Assembly: GCF_014652095.1 (NCBI RefSeq)
Contig: NZ_BMYD01000001.1
Location: 37,068 to 101,067, forward strand
Length of the DNA: 64,000 bases
From: Cognatilysobacter bugurensis
GTDB taxonomy: Bacteria; Pseudomonadota; Gammaproteobacteria; Xanthomonadales; Xanthomonadaceae
Direction of reading: 5' to 3'
This document shows, piece by piece, positions 1 through 9,068 of the stretch (position 1 is its first letter; the number at the start of each line of letters is the position of its first letter). Position numbers and translations under genes: made by a program. Below the pieces are notes generated by a model. That model saw only the letters and a program-made list of their open reading frames with translations. It searched no databases and had not been told where the DNA came from.

Positions 1-135
<135 letters not shown>

Positions 136-247
136 CGCGTATCCACCGGTATGCATCGCGGCCCTCCCGTCAGCGTCGGTGACCGCGTGTCCCCTTGAGG
201 CGGCCGGCTTGCCACGCGAATGCAGCCGCGTCGACGAGGCGCTGGCG

Positions 248-1537
248 TCAGCGTGCGTCGTGGTCGGGATGCGGATGGCCGTCGTCATTTCCCCCGCCGT
301 GGCCGCGTTTTCCCTCCGTGTGGCGGCCGTACCACCGTGTCAGCGGGACGGCCGTCATACCGTGCGCGAGCACCGATGCGCATACGACCAGGCTGACGAC
401 GTGCCAGATCCGCGGCTCGCCCATGCGGTGCGACATGAGCATCGCGTAGTACACGGCCGCCACGGCGATCGGCCCGAACCAGCCCACGAACAGCGCGTCC
501 GCCCGGTTGTGCACGCTCGGGAGCGCGCGTTGCATCACCCACAGCGGCAACGGGCGGCGCAACAGCAACACCGCGACCGCGAGTATCCCGCCGGCCGTGC
601 CGAGCTTCGCCCAGCCCTCCCAAGGCAGGGCCATGCCCAACACCGCGAAGAAGGGCAGCGCGAAGAAGCGGTTGATCGCCTCCTGTCCGTGCTCCTCGTT
701 TTTCCGGTCGCCGCTGCTCACCACCTGCACGAACATCGCGCCGGCCGCGAACACCACGAGCAGCTCATCGCTCTTGATGAGTCGACCCGCGCCCGTGGCC
801 AGCAGCGCGAGCGCGACGGTGTAGACGAGGCGCCACTTCTCCTCGATGAGGCGATGGCGCTCGGCGAACTTCAGCGCGACGCCAGCCGCGTAGCCGAGCG
901 CGAGACCGAACATGGTTGCCACGCCGACCTCCCACAGCACGGTCTCCATGAACCAGTGTCGCCACGCCCGGTCCGCGGGCAGCAGCATCAGCAGCGAAGG
1001 CAGGAAGACCAGCAGGTAACCCAGGCCGTCGTTTGCGCCGGATTCGAACGAGATCAGGTTGCGGATTCTCTCGGGCACGTGCTGCTTCGCGACGTCCCCC
1101 GTGACGATCGGCGTGGCGGCGATCGGATCGGTCGGCGTGATGATCGCGCCAATCAACGCGGACAGCTCCAGCGGCAAGCCCAGCAAGAGATGGACGAGCG
1201 TCGTGCTCAGCATCCACATCAACAGCATGCCCACGACCAGCAGAACCGTGAGCTCTCGCGCATGTCGCCGTGGGAAGCGCCGTGGCACGCGAAGTGCGAC
1301 ACCGATGAGGCCGATGCCAAGCGTCAGCCGCGCCGCGTACTCGAGGATGCGCGTGCGCTCGCCGAAGTCCGACAGCGCGACCAGCTCGAGCCCGGCCGGG
1401 CCGATGAAGACACCCACTGCAAGCGCGATCACGGTCGGCGGCAACGGGCTCGCTTCGAGCTTGCGCGACACCAGTCCGAGCCCGAGCACGAGACTGCCGA
1501 GCACGATCAGAGCCAGGTTGAGGTAGTGCGCTCCCAT
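248..1537 (-). CDS. Sodium/proton antiporter, CPA1 family
   Basis: A 429-residue polytopic inner-membrane protein of the monovalent cation:proton antiporter-1 (NhaP/NhaX-like) type, expected to exchange Na+ or K+ for H+. About a dozen hydrophobic segments are visible. The TPTDP motif (residues 134-138) and the ESGANDG motif (165-171, with an Asn-Asp pair at 169-170) correspond to the ion-binding core of the family. The ATG at 1537 (MGAHYLNL) was chosen because the first membrane helix begins just after it. The open frame continues upstream, but that part is Arg/Ala-rich and not membrane-like. The C-terminus is a His/Asp/Gly-rich cytosolic tail. Ion specificity cannot be read from the sequence. 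Confidence 0.85.
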   Translation of the reverse strand: MGAHYLNLALIVLGSLVLGLGLVSRKLEASPLPPTVIALAVGVFIGPAGLELVALSDFGERTRILEYAARLTLGIGLIGVALRVPRRFPRRHARELTVLLVVGMLLMWMLSTTLVHLLLGLPLELSALIGAIITPTDPIAATPIVTGDVAKQHVPERIRNLISFESGANDGLGYLLVFLPSLLMLLPADRAWRHWFMETVLWEVGVATMFGLALGYAAGVALKFAERHRLIEEKWRLVYTVALALLATGAGRLIKSDELLVVFAAGAMFVQVVSSGDRKNEEHGQEAINRFFALPFFAVLGMALPWEGWAKLGTAGGILAVAVLLLRRPLPLWVMQRALPSVHNRADALFVGWFGPIAVAAVYYAMLMSHRMGEPRIWHVVSLVVCASVLAHGMTAVPLTRWYGRHTEGKRGHGGGNDDGHPHPDHDAR

Positions 1538-1620
1538 GAGGCTGCACGGCCGGCGCGGCAGCGCGCCGCGGTCGAGCCATCCTTGAGCCAGGCGCGTCGC
1601 CGCGGCGCGAAACCGCGTAC

Positions 1621-1857
1621 TCAGCGATGACGCAGCGTCACGCCCATCGGGTCGGCGAGCCGCCCCTCGCGCGTGAGCAGCGCAGCGCGGCCCTTCGGCG
1701 ACAGCACGATCACCTGCGGCGGCGCAGCCCGGATGCAGCTCAGCGCCCACCCCTGTTGTTCAAGCTCGGCGAGGCGGGCGCGCTGGGTCAGCGGCAGGCC
1801 GGCGCGCGAACGCGCTTGTTCCTCTCGGGTAGAGCGGCGTCGATCTGTTATCAGCAT
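1621..1857 (-). CDS. Small hypothetical protein, 78 aa
   Basis: A 78-residue basic protein beginning MLITDRRRSTREEQARSR. The ATG at 1857 follows a G-rich stretch (GGGGGGA) suitable as a ribosome binding site. It has a charged N-terminal half and a C-terminal half with beta-like segments around PQVIVLSPKG. No signal peptide or membrane segment is present and I do not recognise the family. It is divergent from the antitoxin-like gene at 2043, with 185 bp between them that must carry both promoters. It does not resemble a known RES-type toxin, so the two genes should not be read as a toxin-antitoxin pair. An open extension upstream of the ATG is Arg-rich and unlikely to be translated. Confidence 0.6.
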   Translation of the reverse strand: MLITDRRRSTREEQARSRAGLPLTQRARLAELEQQGWALSCIRAAPPQVIVLSPKGRAALLTREGRLADPMGVTLRHR

Positions 1858-2042
1858 GGATTCCCCCCCGGATCGCGTGCTGGTCGTCCACCGAGTGTAG
1901 GGTCCAGGCGCGCGTCGGCGGCGTCGCGCGCTCGCCATCGCGGCGGACGGCCACGCTTGGCAAATGTCGGAAGCGGATGCCTCCGCATGGGCTTCACGGC
2001 CGAGCGCGTTGAATGGACTGCAACCAGCACAGGGGGACCGCC

Positions 2043-2525
2043 ATGCTCGATCACGAACATATCCAGGGCTGGGTCAGCGGGCTGTATCCGGTTCTCGCGC
2101 CGAACCCGGTCAAGGAAACGCTGTACGAGCGCATGGGCCGCGTGCTCGGCCTCGAGTTCGTCGACGAGACGGACCTGGCCTTCCTCGTGCAGGTGGGTGT
2201 TCCCGCTGCCGCATACCGCCGCGCTGTCGACGAGATCCGCATTCCGGCTGGGCACGTGCTGTCCGCAGCGCGCGCGCGTCTGTTGATCGGCGCCGGCATG
2301 CGCCTGGACTCGGATGACTCGGATCGGCTGCTGCGTATCGTGCGGCTGTATGCGCAGGCCTGCCTCATGCTGGGCGACGACGCGACCGCGATGACCTGGT
2401 TGCGTACTCCCGTGCGCTGGCGGGCCGGCGTCGTACGTCTGTGTCCTCTGGAGTTGTCACTGCGCGACAGTGGCGCGCGGCTGGCCGAACAGTTGTTGCA
2501 GCGGCTCGTACACGGCGTTCACTGA
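2043..2525 (+). CDS. Xre/MbcA/ParS-type antitoxin-like protein (orphan)
   Basis: A 160-residue soluble protein. From about residue 85 to the end (LDSDDSDRLLRIVRLYAQA, then MTWLRTPVRWRAGV and LLQRLVHGV) it follows the Xre/MbcA/ParS toxin-binding domain (DUF2384) pattern: a helical stretch, a W-L-x-T-P core and a terminal GVx motif. The middle part (DLAFLVQVGVPAAAY) resembles the helical region that precedes this domain. Such proteins normally neutralise NAD-consuming RES-domain toxins and repress their own operon. No RES toxin lies beside it: downstream is an acyltransferase and upstream a divergent unknown gene. The ATG at 2043 was preferred over one 30 bp upstream because GGGGA lies just before it. 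The family call is good; a live toxin partner is not shown. Confidence 0.75.
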   Translation: MLDHEHIQGWVSGLYPVLAPNPVKETLYERMGRVLGLEFVDETDLAFLVQVGVPAAAYRRAVDEIRIPAGHVLSAARARLLIGAGMRLDSDDSDRLLRIVRLYAQACLMLGDDATAMTWLRTPVRWRAGVVRLCPLELSLRDSGARLAEQLLQRLVHGVH

Positions 2526-2693
2526 AACGCCGCGGCGCGATCGATGGCCGTGGCCCGGCTGCGGCGGCATGAGCATGGACGAGCGCTGTTGTCGATTTGA
2601 AACGCATGGCCGCACGGCCGCGGCCCCTTCGTTCACCGAAATGACACCGGATTCGAAACCGCTCCGGTGTGGAGACCGTTCCGGCACCGAAGC

Positions 2694-3908
2694 ATGAAGC
2701 CTGCCCAGCACCCGATCTCTGACCTGTTCGGCCGCCTCCGCGGTGACATGCCGCCGCTTACGAAGCCGGAAATGTCGCAGACGATCAGCTTCGCGCGCAT
2801 CACGCTGATCGTGGGCTTGGTTTTCCTGCACTACGTGGCGTACCCGAACTCCATGAACTCGCCGTTCGACGGCATGGACCCGGCGGCATTCCCGCTGGCC
2901 ACGTTCGTCAACAGCTTCGTGCTGTTCTTCTTCTTCTCGGTTGTGCCGCTGCTGAGCATGGTCTCGGGCTGGCTGTACTTCACGTTCGATTCCGACCGCG
3001 CAATGCCTGCGTTGCGCGAGCGCATCTGGAAACGCGTCGGTTCGCTGTACCTGCCGCTCGTGTTCTGGAACACGCTGTACCTGATGGTCGCGATGCTCGC
3101 CTGCGTGCATCTGCCCAATCACGGGTTTCTTGCGCAGCTCAATTTCCAGCCGGCGGAAGCTGGGTTCATGCAGCACGTCAACGCGGTCTTCGCGCTCACC
3201 GCGCATCCGATCGCGTTCCAGTTCTGGTTCGTGCGCGACCTGCTGGTCACGGTGCTGCTGAGCCCCGTGCTGTGGCTCGCGCTGCGCCATGCGCCGTATC
3301 TCGGCATGGCCGTGCTCGGCGTCGCGTGGCTGTTCGGCCACGACCTGTTCGTGTTCTTCCGCACCGACGTCGCGTTCTTCTTCTACCTCGGCGGTTTTCT
3401 GCGCATGTACCGCGTGCCGCTGCACATCGGCCGCGGCGCGACGATTGCTTTGCTGTTGCTCTATGTGGCGCTGGTCGCGCTGAGAACGCTCGCCCCGCTT
3501 GCGATCGACGTGCAGCCACACCGGCCGGAGCTGCTGAACCTGGCCACGCGCGCGATGCGACCGATCGGCGTGCTGGCGTGCTGGGGACTCTGCCTGCAGC
3601 TGGCGCGTACGCAGGTGGGGGCGAAGATCGCGCGGTACGGAGGGCTGTCGTTCTTCGTCTTCGCGACCCACTTCCCGCTCATCGCCGCAGTGAAGCTCGC
3701 GCTCTGGCCGCTGCTGCCGGTGGAGTCCGACGGCTGGATGATTGCGCACTATGTGGCCAGCGTGGCGCTCACTGTCGCGATCAGCCTCTCCGTGGGGATG
3801 TTCATCGCGCGCTTCGTGCCCACAGTGTTCGCGTGGATGAACGGCGGTCGCGTCCTGCCAGTGGCCGCGCGCGAGACTTGGGCCGGGTCGGTCCCCCGAG
3901 GGGCATAG
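2694..3908 (+). CDS. Acyltransferase 3 family membrane protein
   Basis: A 404-residue protein with about ten hydrophobic segments, typical of acyltransferase family 3 (OafA/OpgC/NodX type). These enzymes move acyl groups onto sugars or other envelope carbohydrates across the inner membrane. The early segment SFARITLIVGLVFLHYVAY carries the first helix with an Arg and a His in the places usual for the family. A cytosolic N-terminus of about 25 residues precedes it. No SGNH domain is fused, so it is the membrane-only form. The ATG at 2694 gives the shortest sensible N-terminus; an in-frame start 27 bp upstream is possible and the ribosome site is weak for both. The substrate is unknown. Confidence 0.78.
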   Translation: MKPAQHPISDLFGRLRGDMPPLTKPEMSQTISFARITLIVGLVFLHYVAYPNSMNSPFDGMDPAAFPLATFVNSFVLFFFFSVVPLLSMVSGWLYFTFDSDRAMPALRERIWKRVGSLYLPLVFWNTLYLMVAMLACVHLPNHGFLAQLNFQPAEAGFMQHVNAVFALTAHPIAFQFWFVRDLLVTVLLSPVLWLALRHAPYLGMAVLGVAWLFGHDLFVFFRTDVAFFFYLGGFLRMYRVPLHIGRGATIALLLLYVALVALRTLAPLAIDVQPHRPELLNLATRAMRPIGVLACWGLCLQLARTQVGAKIARYGGLSFFVFATHFPLIAAVKLALWPLLPVESDGWMIAHYVASVALTVAISLSVGMFIARFVPTVFAWMNGGRVLPVAARETWAGSVPRGA

Positions 3909-3974
3909 CCGCTCGCCTGAGCGCGTGCGGCGCAGCACGTCCTGCAACCGCAGTCCATACGAGATGGGTGCAGG

Positions 3975-5861
3975 CTACTCGCGGCTTCCGTCGAGCGCAG
4001 CAAGCAGGTCGTCGACCGCGACCGGTTTGACCAGGTGCACGTTGAAGCCCGCCTCACGCAGGCGCACGCGATCCTCGGGGCGGCCCCATCCGGTGACCGC
4101 GACGAGCCGGACCTGCTCGCCCCACGGCTGCTCCCGCGCCCATGACGCGATGGCATCGCCGGTTGCACCGGGCATGCCAATGTCCAGCACCATCGCGTCC
4201 GGCTGCCAGGCGTCAGCAATGGCTTGTGCCTGCAGTCCGTCGAGCGCGGTGCGCACCTCATGGCCGTGCATCTCCAGCACCAGGCCGAGGCTGTACGCCG
4301 CGTCGGCCTGATCATCTGCGACGACGATGCGCAGCGCGCGGGGCGCCCTTTCGAAGCCGGTCACCTCGGGCGTCACCTCCGGAGCGGCGTGTGCGAGCGG
4401 CAGGGTCAGCGTGAATGTCGTCCCGCTGCCGAGGCCCGCGCTCGTAGCCTCGACCGTGCCGCCGTGCAACTCGATGAGCCAGCGCACGACCGCCAGACCG
4501 ATGCCGAGGCCGCCGCGTGTCGTCGATCCAGGACCGGTCTGGACCTGCACGAGCGAGTCGAACACGCGCTCGAGCATGTCGGCCTCGATGCCGACCCCGG
4601 TGTCGCGCACCCGCACGATTGCCGCATCGGCCTCGACCGCGAGTTCCAGGTCGACGCGGCCATCGGGCGGCGTGAACTTCAGCGCGTTATGCAGCAGGTT
4701 GTCGACTGCCTGGCGCAGGCGCAGGGCGTCGCCGTCGATGACCGCGGGCGCGTCGGGCACCCGGAGTCCCATGCGTTGACCTCCAGCGTCGGCGATCAGC
4801 CGCGCGTCTTCGCAGGCTTCGTGCAGCAGCGTTCGCAGGTCCAGCGGAGCGCGCTCGAGCTCGATGCGCCCGAGCCGGATCCGCGTGAGGTCGAGCAGCT
4901 GGTCGAGCAGCTTTGCCATCGTCGCGGCTTGTCGCTCGATCACGTCGCGCGCCTGCACGACGCGCGCGGGCTCGGCATGCTCGTCGAGAAGTCGCGCGGC
5001 GTAGCGGATCGGCGCGAGCGGGTTGCGCAGCTCATGGCCGAGCGTGGCGATGAAGCGGTCCTTCTCGCGGTCGGCCTCGCGCAGCTGTTCCTCCACGCGC
5101 TTGCGGCGCGTAACGTCCTCCACGATGCCAACCATGCGCGTGGCGCCGTCGGTGATGCCCGCGGCGCGCAACCAGCGCAGCGAACCGTCCGTCGCGATGC
5201 GGAACTCGCTTTCGAAGCGCGTCGCGCCGGACGCGGCGGCCAGGAACTCGGCGGTGACGCGCTCGCGGTCGTCGTCGTGGAGGAGTTGGTGCAGCCGGTC
5301 GGACGCAAGCTCGCGGCGCTGCCCGCCGAGCAGTCGCGGCGAACGGCCGTGCAGGGCAAGCCGGCGCTGTACGAGGTCGTATTCCCATGTGTCCATGCTG
5401 CCCGCTTCCAGCGCGAGCTTGAGCAGGGTCTGGGTGCGCTCGAGCGCCTGCTGCGCCTGGTCCGACTCGCGCGTGCGTCGCGCGTGCTCGGCTACGGCCT
5501 GCACCGCGTACGGGACGCGTCCGTAATGCTTCGGTGTCTTGGTGATGTAGTCGTCGACACCCTGTTTGAGCGCGCTGACGGCGAGCTCCTCGTCGCCGCT
5601 CGCGGTGAACATGATCACCGGCGTGCCCGGCCGATCCGCGCGCAGCCGCGCGAAGATGTCGAGGCCCGTCGACCAACGCAGGCGGTAGTCGGTGACCACG
5701 ACGTCCCAGCACCGGCCGGCCTCGAGCAACGCGTCGAACGTCTCCGCGTCGCCAATCTCGTCCACGCGAGCCTCGGGCAACACCTTGCGGATCTCGCGCA
5801 GCACGAGCGCGCGGTCGTCGGGGTTGTCGTCGACGAGCAGCAGCTGCAGCGGTGAGGTCAT
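3975..5861 (-). CDS. Hybrid histidine kinase, REC-PAS-HisKA-HATPase-REC
   Basis: A 628-residue cytosolic hybrid kinase with no membrane segment. In order: an N-terminal receiver with acceptor Asp58 (VVVTDYR), a PAS-like domain at about 145-255, a HisKA dimerisation domain with His276 in IATLGHELRNPL, an HATPase with N392, D420TGVG and GLGIGLA (451-457), and a second receiver with acceptor Asp560 (AMVLDIGMPG). It is the last of three kinase genes. Its ATG overlaps the upstream kinase stop as ATGA, so the two are probably translationally coupled. Phosphate from other proteins could enter at Asp58 and leave through Asp560. No DNA-binding or enzymatic output domain is present here or in the neighbours, so the target is unknown. 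Confidence 0.9.
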   Translation of the reverse strand: MTSPLQLLLVDDNPDDRALVLREIRKVLPEARVDEIGDAETFDALLEAGRCWDVVVTDYRLRWSTGLDIFARLRADRPGTPVIMFTASGDEELAVSALKQGVDDYITKTPKHYGRVPYAVQAVAEHARRTRESDQAQQALERTQTLLKLALEAGSMDTWEYDLVQRRLALHGRSPRLLGGQRRELASDRLHQLLHDDDRERVTAEFLAAASGATRFESEFRIATDGSLRWLRAAGITDGATRMVGIVEDVTRRKRVEEQLREADREKDRFIATLGHELRNPLAPIRYAARLLDEHAEPARVVQARDVIERQAATMAKLLDQLLDLTRIRLGRIELERAPLDLRTLLHEACEDARLIADAGGQRMGLRVPDAPAVIDGDALRLRQAVDNLLHNALKFTPPDGRVDLELAVEADAAIVRVRDTGVGIEADMLERVFDSLVQVQTGPGSTTRGGLGIGLAVVRWLIELHGGTVEATSAGLGSGTTFTLTLPLAHAAPEVTPEVTGFERAPRALRIVVADDQADAAYSLGLVLEMHGHEVRTALDGLQAQAIADAWQPDAMVLDIGMPGATGDAIASWAREQPWGEQVRLVAVTGWGRPEDRVRLREAGFNVHLVKPVAVDDLLAALDGSRE

Positions 5862-7363
5862 GTCACGCTGCCCACGGCGGGCAGGTCGAGCGTGAAGCAG
5901 GCGCCTTCGCCAGGTTCGGATTCGACTTCGACGTGTCCGCCCATGCGCTCGACCGCCTTGTGCACGAGCGCCAGCCCGATCCCGGTGCCGGGGTAGCGCT
6001 CCTGGCCGTGCAGGCGCTGGAACACCTCGAAGATGCGCGGCTGATCCTTTGCGGCGATCCCGATGCCGTTGTCGCCGACAGAGACCCGCACGCGGTCGTG
6101 CACCTGCCTTACGTTCACGGTGATTTCCGGCGCGACGCCGGGCGCGACGAACTTCGCGGCATTGGACAGCAGGTTCACGAGCACCTGCACGAGCGTGCCT
6201 GGATGTGCGTGGACAGCCGGCCAAGGGGCACCGTGGCGCAGCAGACGCGCGGTTCGGAACGCGGGGTCGTAGGCAAGGTGGCCGCAGGCCTCGTCGACCG
6301 CGACGTCGAGGTCGACTGAATCGGGCGGGAGCGCCACGAGCGAGAGCAGCGAATACTCGAGCAGGTCACCGACCATGCCGTCGACGCGTGCCGCGATGTC
6401 GTCGATGCGCCGCACGAACTGCAGCGCGTCGTCGAGCCGGCCGGACGCGAAGTCCTCCTGCAGCGCACGTGCATAGCCCTGCAGCGTGCGCACCGGCTCG
6501 CGCAGGTCGTGCGAGACCGAATACGCGAACGCCTCGAGCGACTCGTTCGCCTCGCGCAGCGCCTGTGTGCGGGATTCGACACGGTGTTCGAGGTCGCGAT
6601 TGAGCGCGTGCAGTGCGAGGTCCGCGCGGCGCAACGAGGAGGTGTCGTCGACGAGGCCGTCGATCGCGTCATCGCCGTCGACGGCCACCCGGACGACGCG
6701 CAGCGTGTAGTACGCGTCGTCGCTCCCGGCGCAGGCAGGGACCACCACTTCGCGCTCGGCGGTGTCGCCGCGCGAATCAAGCCCGGACGCGAGTTCGCGC
6801 GCGGCATCGAGCAGCGGATGCGACGCGGTGTCGAGCGCGGCCGTGGCGTCGAGCGCGAGCATGGTGCGAAGGGCGCGGTTCGCGTCGAGCAAGACACCGT
6901 CGGTCGACAGCCGGAACACGCCCATCCGCGCGTGGTCGAGCAGGGCCTGCAGGCGCGTTTCCGACCGCACGGCCCGCAGCCGGATCTGGTTGTGGTCCAG
7001 GCACGCGCGCACCGCGACCGGCAGCCGCACGTAATGGCGCGGGCTCTTGAGCACGTAATCGTCGAGCCCGGCCTTCATCGCCTCGACCGCGATTTCCTGC
7101 GTCGCGGTGGCCGTGAACATGATCACCGGCAGGCGCGGCCAGCGCGTTTTGACACGCTCGAGCACCTCCATGCCGGTGGTCCACTGCATCTGATAGTCGG
7201 TCACGACCACGTCGAAGCCGGCGGCTTCGAGTGCCGACTCGAAACCGGCGCGGTCGTTCACTTCGGTGGCGTCGACGTGGCCGAACTGACGGTGCAGTTC
7301 GCGCAATGCGAGCGCGCGGTCATCGGGGTTGTCGTCGAGCAACAGCAGGCGCAGCGTGGTCAT
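5858..7363 (-). CDS. Histidine kinase with N-terminal receiver, REC-PAS-HisKA-HATPase
   Basis: A 501-residue cytosolic kinase. The N-terminal receiver starts LLLLDDNPDDRA and has acceptor Asp56 (VVVTDYQ). A PAS-like region follows (about 135-245), then a coiled stretch, the H-box FAYSVSHDLREP with His285, and an HATPase with N401 and the PGTGIGLAL lid. The SHDLREP type of H-box is common in phytochrome-related and other PAS kinases. The receiver resembles that of the following gene (shared DDNPDDRAL start, KSPRHY/KTPKHY loop), which suggests duplication of the receiver module. It overlaps the downstream hybrid kinase by 4 bp and lies 78 bp after the CHASE3 kinase, so the three probably form one operon. 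No PAS cofactor-binding residue could be identified. Confidence 0.9.
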   Translation of the reverse strand: MTTLRLLLLDDNPDDRALALRELHRQFGHVDATEVNDRAGFESALEAAGFDVVVTDYQMQWTTGMEVLERVKTRWPRLPVIMFTATATQEIAVEAMKAGLDDYVLKSPRHYVRLPVAVRACLDHNQIRLRAVRSETRLQALLDHARMGVFRLSTDGVLLDANRALRTMLALDATAALDTASHPLLDAARELASGLDSRGDTAEREVVVPACAGSDDAYYTLRVVRVAVDGDDAIDGLVDDTSSLRRADLALHALNRDLEHRVESRTQALREANESLEAFAYSVSHDLREPVRTLQGYARALQEDFASGRLDDALQFVRRIDDIAARVDGMVGDLLEYSLLSLVALPPDSVDLDVAVDEACGHLAYDPAFRTARLLRHGAPWPAVHAHPGTLVQVLVNLLSNAAKFVAPGVAPEITVNVRQVHDRVRVSVGDNGIGIAAKDQPRIFEVFQRLHGQERYPGTGIGLALVHKAVERMGGHVEVESEPGEGACFTLDLPAVGSVT

Positions 7364-7388
7364 CGGGATTCCGCGGTCATCGAGCGCG

Positions 7389-7404
7389 GCCAGGCCGGCC
7401 TGGC
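7389..7404. other. 16-bp perfect palindrome between two kinase genes
   Basis: The sequence GCCAGGCCGGCCTGGC reads the same on both strands. It lies in the 78-bp gap between the CHASE3 kinase stop and the next kinase start. It could be a protein-binding site or a short hairpin that tunes expression inside the operon. In DNA this GC-rich it may also be chance. Confidence 0.4.
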
Positions 7405-7441
7405 ATTGTGGCGCATCCGCACGGTCGAGCGGCGCGCGCGC

Positions 7442-8917
7442 TCACGGGGCCGGCGGCAGCCGCAGCTCGAACACGCTGCCGCCGCGGGGTGCCTCGTGCA
7501 CGGACACCGCCCCGCCCATGCGCTCGGCGGCCTTGCGCACGATCGCCAGGCCGATGCCGGTGCCGGGGTAGCGCTCTTGCCCGTGCAGGCGTTCAAACAC
7601 ATGGAAGATGCGGTCGCGGTGCTCGGGCAAAATGCCGATGCCATTGTCCTGGACGGACAGCACGACCGCCGTACCTTCGCGCCGGGCGCCGATGCGCACG
7701 TGGGGCGTCGTGCCCGGCGCGACGAACTTCAGCGCGTTGCCGACGAGGTTCGACAATGCGTGGGCGAGGGTAGGCGGGTGGGCGATCACGCCCGGCAGCG
7801 GCTCGTCGACATCGATCCGCGCACTGCGGGCCGCGATTTCGTTCGAGAGGTCGCGCAGCACTTCAGTCACCACGGCATCGAGCGCGAGAGGCTCGGTCCG
7901 CAGCTGCCCGCGCGCGATGCGGCTGTACTCGAGCAGATCGGTAACGAGCGTGTCGAGCCGCTGCGTGGTGCTCGACAGCCGCGCCGCGTATTCGCGCCCT
8001 CCTTCGCTGAGCCGAGGAGCCTCGTCCTCGAGCAGCGCCGTCGCGTATCCCTGCATGTTGCGCAGCGGCGCGCGCAGGTCATGGGCGACCGTACGTGCGA
8101 ACGCCTCGAGCTCGGCATTGGCTTCGGCCAGCTCGGCCGTGCGCTCGGTGACGCGGTTCTCGAGCTCCTGCGCGGCAATGCGCAGGCGCTCGTTCGCTTC
8201 CCGAAGCTGCGCGGCCGTGGCGCGCGTTTGCGCCTGCGACTCGAGCAAGGCGCGCCGTTCGCCTGCCAGCCGGCGCGCATGCGCCGAGGAGAGCACGGCG
8301 AGTGACCCGAGCAGCGCGACCGCAAGGCCGCTGACGCCGACCGTTGCCGCCACGCCGAGTTGCGCGGCGTCTTCGGCGCGTTCCAGGCGGTGATCGAGCA
8401 GGCGGTCTTCCTCCGCCTGCATGCGGTCGAGGCCTTCGGCCAGCGCCGCCATCTCGCCGATGCCGCGCAATGCGACGTTTGCTGCGGCTTCGGCTTCGCG
8501 TCCCTGCGTGCGTAGGGCGATACCGTCGGCAAGGCTGTCGTGGCGTCGGGCGAGCAGGTGACGCAGCCGGGGAAGGGCCTTCTGCTGCTCCGGGTTGTCC
8601 ATCGTGAGGCGGCCGACCGCGTCGAGGCTGCGCTGGGCCTGCGCCGCGGCCTCGAAAAACGCGTCGCGTTGCGCCGTGACGCCTGTCAGCAGGTACGCGC
8701 GCTGCGCGCTCTCCGCACGCGTCAGCGCGGCCTGCGTGCCCTCGATGCGCGCGATCACCTGATGCGTGTGCGCGACCCAGTGCTCGGCTGAGCGTGCAGT
8801 CTCGACCGCGCGGTAGGCGAGTACACCCGAAATCAGCAGGATCAGCATGGCCAACGCTGCTCCGATCCCAATGCGCCTGGCCGTACGAGCCGTGTGCGGA
8901 AGCCGGGTCCTGTCCAC
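7442..8917 (-). CDS. CHASE3-domain sensor histidine kinase
   Basis: A 491-residue membrane kinase and the first gene of the three-kinase cluster. Membrane helix 1 is at about 16-35. A helical periplasmic CHASE3-type sensor domain spans about 36-185, and helix 2 is at about 190-210. A coiled coil follows (QAQTRATAAQLREANERL), then the H-box FARTVAHDLRAP with His279 and an HATPase ending in PGTGIGLAIVRK. The start is GTG at 8917, preceded by GGGAG at about 7 bp. There is no receiver of its own, so the N-terminal receivers of the two following proteins are plausible phosphate acceptors. That pairing is inference from gene order. The stimulus is unknown. Confidence 0.87.
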   Translation of the reverse strand: MDRTRLPHTARTARRIGIGAALAMLILLISGVLAYRAVETARSAEHWVAHTHQVIARIEGTQAALTRAESAQRAYLLTGVTAQRDAFFEAAAQAQRSLDAVGRLTMDNPEQQKALPRLRHLLARRHDSLADGIALRTQGREAEAAANVALRGIGEMAALAEGLDRMQAEEDRLLDHRLERAEDAAQLGVAATVGVSGLAVALLGSLAVLSSAHARRLAGERRALLESQAQTRATAAQLREANERLRIAAQELENRVTERTAELAEANAELEAFARTVAHDLRAPLRNMQGYATALLEDEAPRLSEGGREYAARLSSTTQRLDTLVTDLLEYSRIARGQLRTEPLALDAVVTEVLRDLSNEIAARSARIDVDEPLPGVIAHPPTLAHALSNLVGNALKFVAPGTTPHVRIGARREGTAVVLSVQDNGIGILPEHRDRIFHVFERLHGQERYPGTGIGLAIVRKAAERMGGAVSVHEAPRGGSVFELRLPPAP

Positions 8918-9068
8918 TCAGGTGCTCCCGCAGGCACGGCAGTGCGTGTAGGCCGAGCACGACAGGCGGCAACGGCGGCGGCACGGCGGTCGAGTCATGG
9001 GCGGCTCCGCGGCGGCGATCGGATCGACAGCGCCGGCGGGTGCGATGTCGAAGGTCAGCTGCCCCGCA

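Noticed and set aside
2457-3947. 496-residue open frame opposite the acyltransferase
   Set aside because: High-GC shadow frame; the plus-strand membrane protein is well supported and this one has no fold-like sequence.
4224-5855. 543-residue open frame opposite the hybrid kinase
   Set aside because: Shadow of the kinase; Arg/Val/Glu-rich with no motif.
6509-8305. 598-residue open frame opposite two kinases
   Set aside because: Spans two real genes on the other strand and contains no recognisable domain.
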